This document shows, in pieces, positions 1-6,460 of a stretch of 15,136 bases of DNA. Position 1 is the stretch's first letter. Every line of letters begins with the position of its first letter. A program made the translations under genes and the position numbers. The notes under the pieces are model-generated. The model had not been told where the DNA came from, searched no databases, and saw nothing but the letters and a program-made list of their open reading frames with translations. The stretch is from Candidatus Bathyarchaeota archaeon. GTDB taxonomy: Archaea > Thermoproteota > Bathyarchaeia > TCS64. The stretch is from assembly GCA_016934355.1 (NCBI GenBank), contig JAFGTA010000128.1, forward strand, positions 1 through 15,136. The letters are read 5' to 3'.

Positions 1-1307
1 CTTCGAAGCCAGTTGATGGCCGGGAAGTGTCGCCTGTATGCGAGCTGGCTGTCCAGCGCCCAGAACGTTCCGATGAACCTGAGAGTTGTCGTGGTGACGG
101 GCTCAGAGTAGTCGCCGCCCGGCGGCGAAACGGCGCCGAGCAGCGTCAGGCTGCCGTACCGTTCGTCGCTGCCCATGACCTGCGCCCTGCCCGCGCGCTC
201 GTAGATCTCTGCGACCCTGTCCGCGAGGTAGGCGGGGAACCCGGCTTCGGCGGGGATCTCCTCAAGCCTGCCCGAGATGTCTCTGAGCGCCTCTGCCCAC
301 CTGCTTGTGGAGTCGGCCATGATGGCGACGTCGTATCCCTGGTCCCTGAAGTACTCGCCGATGGTGATGCCCATGTAGATGCTGGCCTCACGGGCAGACA
401 CTGCCATGTTGGATACGTTGGCGACGATGATGGTCCTCTCGATGAGGTTCCTGCCGCTCCGCGGGTCCTTGATCTCTGGGAACTGCTCGACTACGTCGGC
501 CATCTCGTTGCCGCGCTCGCCGCACCCGATATAGACGATGATGTCGGCGTCGCTCCACTTAGCGATCTGCTGAAGCGTAACCGTTTTACCTGTTCCGAAG
601 CCTCCAGGGACGGCTGATGCGCCTCCCTTGGCGCAAGGGAAGAAGGTGTCGATGACCCTCTGCCCCGTGATGAGCGGCGCGCTGAGGGTGAGCCTCTCCT
701 TGATCGGCCTACTCCGTCGCACTGGCCAGACCTGCATCATCTTGAGCTCCACGGTCTCGCCGGCATCGTTCTCGACTGTGCCGACCGTGTCGGTGACAGT
801 GAAGTCGCCCTCCTCCACGGACTTTACTGTGCCGGACACGTCCGGCGACACAAGTATCTTGTGGACGAAAGTTTCGGTCTCCTGGACGGTGCCTATTATG
901 TCGCCGCCGCTAACCTTGTCCCCGGGCTTGACCGTGGGCTTGAACGGCCACTTCTTGTCCCGCTTCAGCGGAACGATGTTTGTGCCTCTGGTGATGAAGG
1001 GACCCGTTAGGTTCCAGAGCTCCATCTCAGATCTCTCTATGCCGTCCACGATCTGGCCCATTAGTCCGGGCCCGAGCTCCGCTACGAGGGGTGTGCCTAT
1101 ATCCACAACTGGCTCACCGGGCTTCAACCCCGACGTGGACTCGTAGCACTGGATGTAAGCGGTCTCCTCGCTGAGCCTGACGATCTCGCCCATGAGCCTT
1201 AGGTCGCCAACCTCGGTGAGGTCGCCCATCTTAGGCTCCTCCGCGAACTTGGCGATGATAAGCGAGCCGTTGATCCTCTCTATATTACCTACTAGCCTCT
1301 GCGACAT
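1..1307 (-). CDS. atpA: A-type ATP synthase catalytic subunit A (3' part outside window)
   Basis: This is the nucleotide-binding catalytic subunit of the A1 head, which makes or hydrolyses ATP at the A/B interfaces. The window holds the first 435 codons of a family usually near 590 residues; the C-terminal part lies beyond the left edge. The visible protein begins MSQRLVGNIERI (beta-barrel domain), then has the A-subunit-specific non-homologous insert (about residues 110-200), the P-loop GGFGTGKT (about 234-241), the catalytic-glutamate segment GCGERGNEM, and the Walker B/arginine region around MADSTSRWAEALRDIS followed by GRLEEIPAEAGFPAYL. The start ATG lies one base after the stop of the E-subunit gene and is preceded by GGGAGTGATC, a good Shine-Dalgarno match, so it is translated from the same message as F, H and E. 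The P-loop carries Thr where many archaeal A subunits have Ser; this position varies in the family. Identity is very secure. Confidence 0.97.
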   Translation of the reverse strand, partial: MSQRLVGNIERINGSLIIAKFAEEPKMGDLTEVGDLRLMGEIVRLSEETAYIQCYESTSGLKPGEPVVDIGTPLVAELGPGLMGQIVDGIERSEMELWNLTGPFITRGTNIVPLKRDKKWPFKPTVKPGDKVSGGDIIGTVQETETFVHKILVSPDVSGTVKSVEEGDFTVTDTVGTVENDAGETVELKMMQVWPVRRSRPIKERLTLSAPLITGQRVIDTFFPCAKGGASAVPGGFGTGKTVTLQQIAKWSDADIIVYIGCGERGNEMADVVEQFPEIKDPRSGRNLIERTIIVANVSNMAVSAREASIYMGITIGEYFRDQGYDVAIMADSTSRWAEALRDISGRLEEIPAEAGFPAYLADRVAEIYERAGRAQVMGSDERYGSLTLLGAVSPPGGDYSEPVTTTTLRFIGTFWALDSQLAYRRHFPAINWLR

Positions 1308-1308
1308 C

Positions 1309-1935
1309 CTAGATCACTCCCAGCTTCAACGCGAGCTCCGACTGGAGCCGCTGGTTGGCTGCCTCCAGCCTCTTCTCCAACGTGTTCTCCATCGTCTTCG
1401 TCCCCTTCACGTTCGAGACGATGACGCCCCCTATGATGTCAGCGGGGACCTCCTTGACTGTGATCTTCTTACCCCCGATGGCCTTGCTGACGGAGCCGAG
1501 GTTCTTCCTCAGGTACTCCAAGTCCTTGGCGTTGGCGCTGAGGATGTACTCGTCCTCGCCTATGGCGTCGTCCGCCTCCGCGACTAGCTTCATCAATACT
1601 TCAGAGTAGTCGTAATCCTTGTCTTCACCTGCGGCGACGGCCTTAATCATCGTGTACGCCTCATCGCGTACCCTGCCGAGGACCTCCATCCTGGCGGTGA
1701 GGAGCTGCCTCCGCCCTTCAAGCTGGGCCCTGCCGACTATCCTGTCGTGGACGGCCCTAAGCTCTGAGCCTATGACACCCTCTATGCTCTTGTTGGTCTG
1801 CGCCATGATCCCCAGCTGCTCTTCCTCGGCCTTGCTGATTATCCACTTAGCCTTCTTCTCGGCCTCTTCCAGTATCTTGGCCCTCATGTCGATGGTCTTG
1901 TCGATGAGGGTGTTGTCCATCTTCCCCTGACTCAT
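1309..1935 (-). CDS. atpE: A-type ATP synthase subunit E (peripheral stalk)
   Basis: Subunit E forms, with subunit H, the peripheral stalk that ties the A1 head to the membrane part. The 208-residue product has a long charged helix at the N-terminus (about residues 10-90, rich in Glu, Lys, Ala and Arg, coiled-coil-like). It is followed by the globular C-terminal domain with the family pattern IGGVIVSNVKGTKTMENTL and an arginine-rich final helix. Length is typical for the family (about 185-210). The ATG overlaps the stop of the upstream H gene as ATGA, and AAGGAGGT lies about 10 bases upstream, so the start at 1935 is preferred over the internal ATG six codons later. Translational coupling with H suits the E:H dimer made by these two proteins. 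Identity is secure from the C-terminal domain. Confidence 0.93.
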   Translation of the reverse strand: MSQGKMDNTLIDKTIDMRAKILEEAEKKAKWIISKAEEEQLGIMAQTNKSIEGVIGSELRAVHDRIVGRAQLEGRRQLLTARMEVLGRVRDEAYTMIKAVAAGEDKDYDYSEVLMKLVAEADDAIGEDEYILSANAKDLEYLRKNLGSVSKAIGGKKITVKEVPADIIGGVIVSNVKGTKTMENTLEKRLEAANQRLQSELALKLGVI

Positions 1936-2264
1936 CCCGACATGACCTCCTTGACAACGAGCCCAGCGGCCTCCCTCACCTTATTAATAGGCACCGCTTT
2001 GATGTCCTCAGCCCTCTTGATGTAATCCTTCTGGGTCTTCTTGGCCTCCTCCTTGGCCTCGGCCTCGGCGTCCTTCAGAAACTCGTCCAGCCCCGTGCGA
2101 TATTGGGCCCTGACTAGCCTCCTCTCAGACTCTTCCTTGGCCTCGTTGACCACCGCGTCGGCCTTGGCCTGAGCCTCGGCGATCATCTTCTCGGCCTCGG
2201 CCTCAGTCTTCTTAAGGAGCTTCTGGAGCCTGCCGCCCAATGAAAGTATGTTCTCTGTTCCCAT
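1932..2264 (-). CDS. ahaH: A-type ATP synthase subunit H (peripheral-stalk coiled coil, AhaH type)
   Basis: This encodes a 110-residue, very hydrophilic, alanine/glutamate/lysine-rich protein predicted to be one long helix (residues about 8-90), with no membrane segment. The start region LGGRLQKLLKKTEAEAEKMI and the size fit the archaeal H subunit, the partner of E in the peripheral stalk and the counterpart of eukaryotic subunit G. Its place directly before the E gene, with a 4-base ATGA overlap, supports this. The ATG is preceded by a weak TTGGAG motif inside the end of the F gene, and only 4 bases separate F and H. Low-complexity coiled coils give little family-specific sequence, so the assignment rests on size, composition and neighbours. 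Confidence 0.82.
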   Translation of the reverse strand: MGTENILSLGGRLQKLLKKTEAEAEKMIAEAQAKADAVVNEAKEESERRLVRAQYRTGLDEFLKDAEAEAKEEAKKTQKDYIKRAEDIKAVPINKVREAAGLVVKEVMSG

Positions 2265-2268
2265 CGTT

Positions 2269-2586
2269 CTATAACTCCAACCTTGTTCCTATAGCGAGCG
2301 AGACCACCGCCTGGAGCTCCTCCATCCTCATTCCCGTCTCCATTGTTAGGTCGGGTATCAGCGCGAAGATCGGCGTGATCGCACCGCGCTTCATTATACC
2401 TTCGCGTATTGGCCTGGTAGCCGCAGCGTATCGCTCTGGTACGATGATGAGCTTGAAGCCCCCCTCGTTGACTAGGCGGTTGAGGGTCGCTATCACCGCC
2501 TCCTCACCGTGTTCCTCGTATCCGCTGGCGCCTATCAGCTCGAAACAGGTCACAAATGAGGAGGGACCGATGACGGCTATGCTCAT
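2269..2586 (-). CDS. atpF: A-type ATP synthase subunit F (central stalk)
   Basis: Subunit F is a small Rossmann-like protein bound to the central rotor shaft (subunit D) of the A1 head, where it takes part in coupling. The 105-residue product begins MSIAVIGPSSFVTCFELIG, the usual opening strand and glycine turn of the family. It has the central IIVPERYA segment and ends in the amphipathic helix after IPDLTMETG. Length matches the family (about 100-110). No Shine-Dalgarno motif precedes the ATG, while an oligo-T/TATA-like element lies about 28 bases upstream. That fits a leaderless first gene of the ATP synthase operon. Genes for subunits I, K and C are not upstream of it; they must be elsewhere or beyond the left edge. 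Confidence 0.92.
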   Translation of the reverse strand: MSIAVIGPSSFVTCFELIGASGYEEHGEEAVIATLNRLVNEGGFKLIIVPERYAAATRPIREGIMKRGAITPIFALIPDLTMETGMRMEELQAVVSLAIGTRLEL

Positions 2587-2610
2587 TTCTTATCTGCAGA
2601 GTACTACCCA

Positions 2611-2620
2611 CTAAAAAAAA
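2611..2620 (-). promoter_or_regulatory. Possible TATA-like element for the ATP synthase operon
   Basis: On the minus strand an eight-T run followed by AG (T8 at 2620-2613) is centred about 28 bases before the ATG of the F-subunit gene, the distance expected for a leaderless archaeal transcript. The gene has no Shine-Dalgarno motif, which supports this reading. The run is not a consensus TATA box. It could instead act as a terminator T-tract for the nuo-like operon that ends just upstream. Confidence 0.35.
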
Positions 2621-2635
2621 CTTGTGCAAACACGG

Positions 2636-2662
2636 GTACACGGCTTTCCAGCCGGATTGTAC
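2636..2662 (-). repeat. Short hairpin between the hydrogenase and ATP synthase operons
   Basis: The inverted repeat CGGCT/AGCCG (2641-2645 and 2650-2654, 4-base loop TTCC) sits inside an outer GTAC/GTAC pair (2636-2639 and 2659-2662). It lies between the stop of the nuoM-like gene and the start of the ATP synthase F gene. On the minus strand it is followed 20 bases later by the T8 run. It may help termination or processing of the upstream transcript, or it may be chance. Confidence 0.3.
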
Positions 2663-2681
2663 GTGTAATAAGGAGGGGTAT

Positions 2682-2691
2682 GTAAAAGAAG
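2682..2691 (-). terminator. T-rich terminator-like tract after the nuoM-like gene
   Basis: The minus strand reads CTTCTTTTAC about five bases after the TAG stop of the last gene of the J-to-M run. Pyrimidine/T-rich tracts of this kind are the usual archaeal intrinsic termination signal, and the next gene on this strand appears to have its own promoter. Only the tract itself is seen; no termination data exist. Confidence 0.35.
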
Positions 2692-2695
2692 GAGG

Positions 2696-4198
2696 CTAGT
2701 GTAGGCCCGTGAAGAAGGGGATGAGGTAGTCCGTCACCAGCTTCGGGTAGACGCCCAGTATCACCGCAATAACCGCGAACGCGATCATGGGTAGCAGGTA
2801 TAGCTGGTCGGCTTCCTTCACTTCCTCCATGCCCTCGGCGAGGGGTCCGAAGAACACCCTCCGGACGGTCCAGAGGCTGTAGCCCACCGTGAGCACCGTC
2901 ATGATTATGGCGACCACAGCGACGACTAGCTGGTCCGGGCTCATCAGGGCGGTTTCGAAGACGCCGCTGAAGATCATGAACTTGCTCATGAACCCGATGG
3001 TAGGAGGCACGCCTCCGATGCAGAAGAATCCTATCAACGCCAAGGTGGCGGTTATAGGCATCTTATCCGCGAGGCCGCCCATCTTCTTGATGCTTCTAGT
3101 ACCCGCGCTGGCGATGAGTACGCCCGCGACGCAGAACAAGATGCACTTGCCGAAGCCGTGGCTCACGTAGTGGAAGATGGCTCCAGCCTCCCCGTAGGCA
3201 GCCGCGCTGGCGAGCCCGAGGAAGATATAGCCCATCTGGCTCACGGAGCTGTACGCGAGGAACCGCTTGATGTCGTCCTGCGCCAGCGCCATCAGCCCGC
3301 CGTACACCATCGTGAGCAGAGCCCAGACGGTGAACACCATGCTGAACGTCGCGAAGACAGGGGCCATCGGGACCGCCACGAGCCTCACGGCCGCGTAGCT
3401 TCCGATGCCGATCATCGCGGGGCTCAGCAGGGCGCTGATTGGGGTAGGCGCCTCACCGTGGGCGTACGGTAGCCAGATGTGTAGGCCGAACACGGCCATC
3501 TTGGTGAAGAACCCTATCAGTATCGCGAACGCGATCCACCCGGCCCATGGGTGACCCACGACTGCAGTCAGGGCGCTTATCTCGAAGCTGCCGGTTATCC
3601 AGTAGCTTGACAGCAGTCCCGCTAGGAGTATCACTGCGCCGACGTGGGTCCACATGAAGTACATCATGCCGATGCGCTCACGCTCGCCGTAGCCGTAGTT
3701 GTTGATCAACGCCCAGCTGGGCACCAGCATCAGCTCGTAGAAGAAGTAGAACTGGATGGTGTTTGTCGCCAACACGGTTCCCAACATGCCTATCGCGTAC
3801 AACAGGTAGAGGGCGTAGTAGGTTGCGTACGCTCCGTCGCCCATGGCTTCACCTGTCTCGTGCTCCCACTCGTGGAACCTGTGCTCCATGTAGGGGATGC
3901 TGTAGATGCTTATGCCTAGGCAAAGCAGGTTGATGGTTAACAGCATCCAGATGCTGAGACCGTCGGCCTTGAGGCCGAAGGAAAGCCCGGCCTGAGGAGC
4001 CCAGTTATAGACCTCCTCATAGGTGCCCCCACCCTGTATCTCCACCGCCACAGTGGCGAGTAGGAACAGGGTGATTACCAAGGGCACGGCCGTGAGCCAT
4101 CCTGTGCCTTTTCCGAAGTTTTTACCCAGCGCGTACACGATGGGTGTTGCTATTAGTGGTACGAGGAGTACCAGACCTAGTGTGTATGACAATACCAT
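2696..4198 (-). CDS. nuoM: NuoM-type antiporter-like proton-channel subunit
   Basis: This is one of three antiporter-like membrane subunits that move ions across the membrane in complex I and related hydrogenases. The product is 500 residues with about 14 hydrophobic segments. Family marks are FFYELMLVPSWALI with the TM5 glutamate E155, TM7 lysine K233 in FFTKMAVFGLHIWLPYAH, APTPISALLS before TM8, and GFMSKFM with K406 in TM12. The TM8 lysine found in most NuoM proteins (13 residues after the proline of APTPIS) is replaced by G264. The start at 4198 is chosen because GGAGGAGGT lies just before it; a possible start six codons further up would be inside that ribosome binding site. One base separates it from the stop of the nuoL-like gene. 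It is the last gene of the J-J'-K-N-L-M run. Confidence 0.92.
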   Translation of the reverse strand: MVLSYTLGLVLLVPLIATPIVYALGKNFGKGTGWLTAVPLVITLFLLATVAVEIQGGGTYEEVYNWAPQAGLSFGLKADGLSIWMLLTINLLCLGISIYSIPYMEHRFHEWEHETGEAMGDGAYATYYALYLLYAIGMLGTVLATNTIQFYFFYELMLVPSWALINNYGYGERERIGMMYFMWTHVGAVILLAGLLSSYWITGSFEISALTAVVGHPWAGWIAFAILIGFFTKMAVFGLHIWLPYAHGEAPTPISALLSPAMIGIGSYAAVRLVAVPMAPVFATFSMVFTVWALLTMVYGGLMALAQDDIKRFLAYSSVSQMGYIFLGLASAAAYGEAGAIFHYVSHGFGKCILFCVAGVLIASAGTRSIKKMGGLADKMPITATLALIGFFCIGGVPPTIGFMSKFMIFSGVFETALMSPDQLVVAVVAIIMTVLTVGYSLWTVRRVFFGPLAEGMEEVKEADQLYLLPMIAFAVIAVILGVYPKLVTDYLIPFFTGLH

Positions 4199-4199
4199 C

Positions 4200-6401
4200 T
4201 TACATACCTCCTCCAATTACGAAGACGAAGAGCAGGATCAAAACCAAGAGTATGAAGCCTATGTAGGCTATGTTGTAGCTGAGGACGCCCGTCTGCAGCT
4301 TCCTTGCGTGGTCCCATAGGGATATGGCTGCGTGGGGTATACCTTCGTTCAGACCCTTGTCAATAACGTCCTGCTCGACGTTCTTGTGAAGGGTAACGCC
4401 CAGACTGATTGTAGCTCCGCTGACGACGGGAGTAATCTTATCGAAGACAAGCTTCTCCAACGTCGAGTGGAGCCCTCTGCCTAGTAGGATGAATCCATCT
4501 ACGAAGACCAGGTAGTACAGAGCGTTCAGGTACCACCTGTTCCACAGGAAAGTGTGGATGGACTTTCTGAGTCCGTCGGCCTGCACCCAAGCCCAACTGT
4601 CCCAGGTCTTCTTCCAGAAGAAGTTCCACCCTAGGAATCCTCCGATGGCTAAGGCCACAGCGCTCAGACCAGCGCCTACGAGCTTTGTCTGCCCGCTGAC
4701 GTGGGCCATGGAGAGTTGCTCAGCCACCTCGGTGGGCAGTATATGCTCAATACTGTGGTGGATCGCCTCCTCTATGAAGACCTCGGGCGAGAGACCTGGG
4801 TTCGCTAGCCCTGCTAGGCCCAGGAGCCCGATTATGCTGAACAGCGCCACCAGTATCGCTATTGGCGCCCACATCACCGTGGGTGCCTCGTGGACGTGGT
4901 GTCCGTGGTGCTCAAGCTCGTGGATGAACTCGCTCTCCTCGCCTAGGAACGTGTTGCTGATGTAGCGCAGGCTGTAAGCGAACGTCATTGCCGCGCTTAT
5001 CACGCCCACCACCAGCAGGACCATTGCCAACGGCGTCCCGGCTGTAAGCGCCGAGAGGAAGACCGCATCCTTACTCCAGAAGCCGCTGAACGGCGGGATA
5101 CCGGAGAGGCTCAGGGTGGCGAGCAGCATCAGTATGTAGGTCTTGGGCATGTGCTTCTTCAGGCCGCCCATGTTGAAGGTGTAGATGCTCTCCACCGCGT
5201 GGATCACGCAGCCGGCGCATAGGAACAGCGCGCCCTTGAACAGGGCGTGGCTGGCCAAGTGGAATATGCCCGCGGTGAGGCCTGTTATGTACGCCTCCTC
5301 GCTGAGTCCGCTGAGGCCGAGCCCCAGCATCATGTAGCCGATCTGGCTCACGGTCGAGTAGGCGAGTATCTTCTTCAGCTCCACCGATACGAGGGCCTGG
5401 CTCGCGGCGAGGAAGCAGGTGAACCCGCCAACTATAGCGATTGCTATGAAGTACACCTGTGCCTCCTGCAGGTGCAGGAACCACGCCCCTATGTAGAACA
5501 CGGGACTCATCCTCGCGACCAAGTAGACGCCCGCCTTGACCATAGTCGCGGCGTGGATCAGCGCGGAAACGCTTGTGGGGCCCGCCATAGCCTCGGGAAG
5601 CCACTCATGAAGCGGGAACTGGGCCGACTTGCCTATCGGCCCGCCCAGGAACAGTAGCGCCGTCAACGCTATGAGGCCGGGGTAGTGGCTCATCTCTGCC
5701 AGCCACTCAGGGGCTGTCTGGATGAGCTCCACGTAGTTCACTGTGCCTGCGAAGTTGAAGATGATGAAGATGGCTCCAAGCAGGAACACGTCTCCAACGC
5801 CTGTGACAACGAACGCTTTCATGCCGCACTCGCTGGGCGAGTACATCTTGGTAGGCGGCGGCCCACCAAGCCACCGCTCCTTGTTGTCCCTGTAGTAGTA
5901 CCCTATGAGGCCATAGCTGCAGATGCCGACACCCTCCCAGCCTATCATCGTCTGGATCAGGTTGTCGCTCACCACCAGCAGCAGCATGCTCCCTAAGAAG
6001 TAGAGGAAGAAGAACCAGAACCGCGTCATGTGCGGGTCACCGTGCATGTATCCGGTGCTGTAGATGATTATCATGAGGCTGATGAAGGCAACCACGTTCA
6101 CTATGATTATGGTCATCGGGTCGACCAGCACGCCCATCTTGAGCGGCTTCCCCATGAATGTTATCCAGTCGGTCACCATTACGTCGCCAGGCGTGTGCCC
6201 CGACAGCAGCCAGGGGACCATGGACGCGGTGGATACAACAGCCCCCGCACCGAATAGAACCGCCATGTAGTCGCGGAACTTGCCCCCGAGCTTATCGAAG
6301 AGAGGCATTAACGCGGCGCCGAGCATGGGCACGAACCAGCACATGAACGCCGGCCAGTACTCAGTCACGGCCGCCCAGCCTGCAATCACTTCATGCGCCA
6401 T
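4200..6401 (-). CDS. nuoL: NuoL-type antiporter-like subunit with C-terminal lateral helix
   Basis: This encodes the most distal pump-like subunit of the membrane arm, 733 residues. Key elements are MIGWEGVGICSYGLIG with glutamate E156, GPIGKSAQFPLHEWLPEAM with K258, GPTSVSALIHAATMVKAG with K289, LKKILAYSTVSQIGYM, HLASHALFKGALFL with the TM10-region lysine, and FWSKDAVF with K444. The expected polar axis is therefore complete. It is about 120 residues longer than the E. coli protein. The extra length is the C-terminal region (about 620-733) with WNRWYLNALYYLVFVDG, a long helix and a last membrane segment after HARKLQTG, as in longer NuoL proteins that span the arm with a lateral helix. A loop at 494-504 holds six histidines. 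GGGAGGCGAC precedes the ATG. It overlaps a 19-codon mini-frame upstream and is one base from nuoM. Confidence 0.95.
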   Translation of the reverse strand: MAHEVIAGWAAVTEYWPAFMCWFVPMLGAALMPLFDKLGGKFRDYMAVLFGAGAVVSTASMVPWLLSGHTPGDVMVTDWITFMGKPLKMGVLVDPMTIIIVNVVAFISLMIIIYSTGYMHGDPHMTRFWFFFLYFLGSMLLLVVSDNLIQTMIGWEGVGICSYGLIGYYYRDNKERWLGGPPPTKMYSPSECGMKAFVVTGVGDVFLLGAIFIIFNFAGTVNYVELIQTAPEWLAEMSHYPGLIALTALLFLGGPIGKSAQFPLHEWLPEAMAGPTSVSALIHAATMVKAGVYLVARMSPVFYIGAWFLHLQEAQVYFIAIAIVGGFTCFLAASQALVSVELKKILAYSTVSQIGYMMLGLGLSGLSEEAYITGLTAGIFHLASHALFKGALFLCAGCVIHAVESIYTFNMGGLKKHMPKTYILMLLATLSLSGIPPFSGFWSKDAVFLSALTAGTPLAMVLLVVGVISAAMTFAYSLRYISNTFLGEESEFIHELEHHGHHVHEAPTVMWAPIAILVALFSIIGLLGLAGLANPGLSPEVFIEEAIHHSIEHILPTEVAEQLSMAHVSGQTKLVGAGLSAVALAIGGFLGWNFFWKKTWDSWAWVQADGLRKSIHTFLWNRWYLNALYYLVFVDGFILLGRGLHSTLEKLVFDKITPVVSGATISLGVTLHKNVEQDVIDKGLNEGIPHAAISLWDHARKLQTGVLSYNIAYIGFILLVLILLFVFVIGGGM

Positions 6402-6460
6402 CAGACGTCGCCTCCCAAAGTTTTACGTGCATATTGGATTGACGAGTTTAAAACAGTCAT
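6401..6460 (-). CDS. 19-residue mini-ORF bridging nuoN and nuoL (uncertain)
   Basis: A frame ATG...TGA of 19 codons, product beginning MTVLNSSIQYARK, fills the gap between the nuoN- and nuoL-like genes exactly. Its ATG overlaps the nuoN stop as ATGA, its TGA overlaps the nuoL start as TGATG, and GGAGTGATT lies 8 bases before it. No family is recognisable and no membrane segment is seen. Codons such as CGT, CAA and ACT differ from the AGG/CTC-rich neighbours. It may be a translational bridge that carries ribosomes across the gap rather than a functional peptide, or it may be chance. The same stretch contains a TATA-like TTTTAAA and an imperfect palindrome. Confidence 0.3.
   Translation of the reverse strand: MTVLNSSIQYARKTLGGDV

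Noticed and set aside
27..617. Long plus-strand frame at the left edge
   Set aside because: It is antisense to the unmistakable ATP synthase A gene; the product is arginine/aspartate-rich without family features, and GC-rich codons keep antisense frames open.
5071..5657. Long frames on both strands inside the nuoL-like gene
   Set aside because: They lie in other frames of a strongly conserved membrane protein gene and give charged, low-complexity products.
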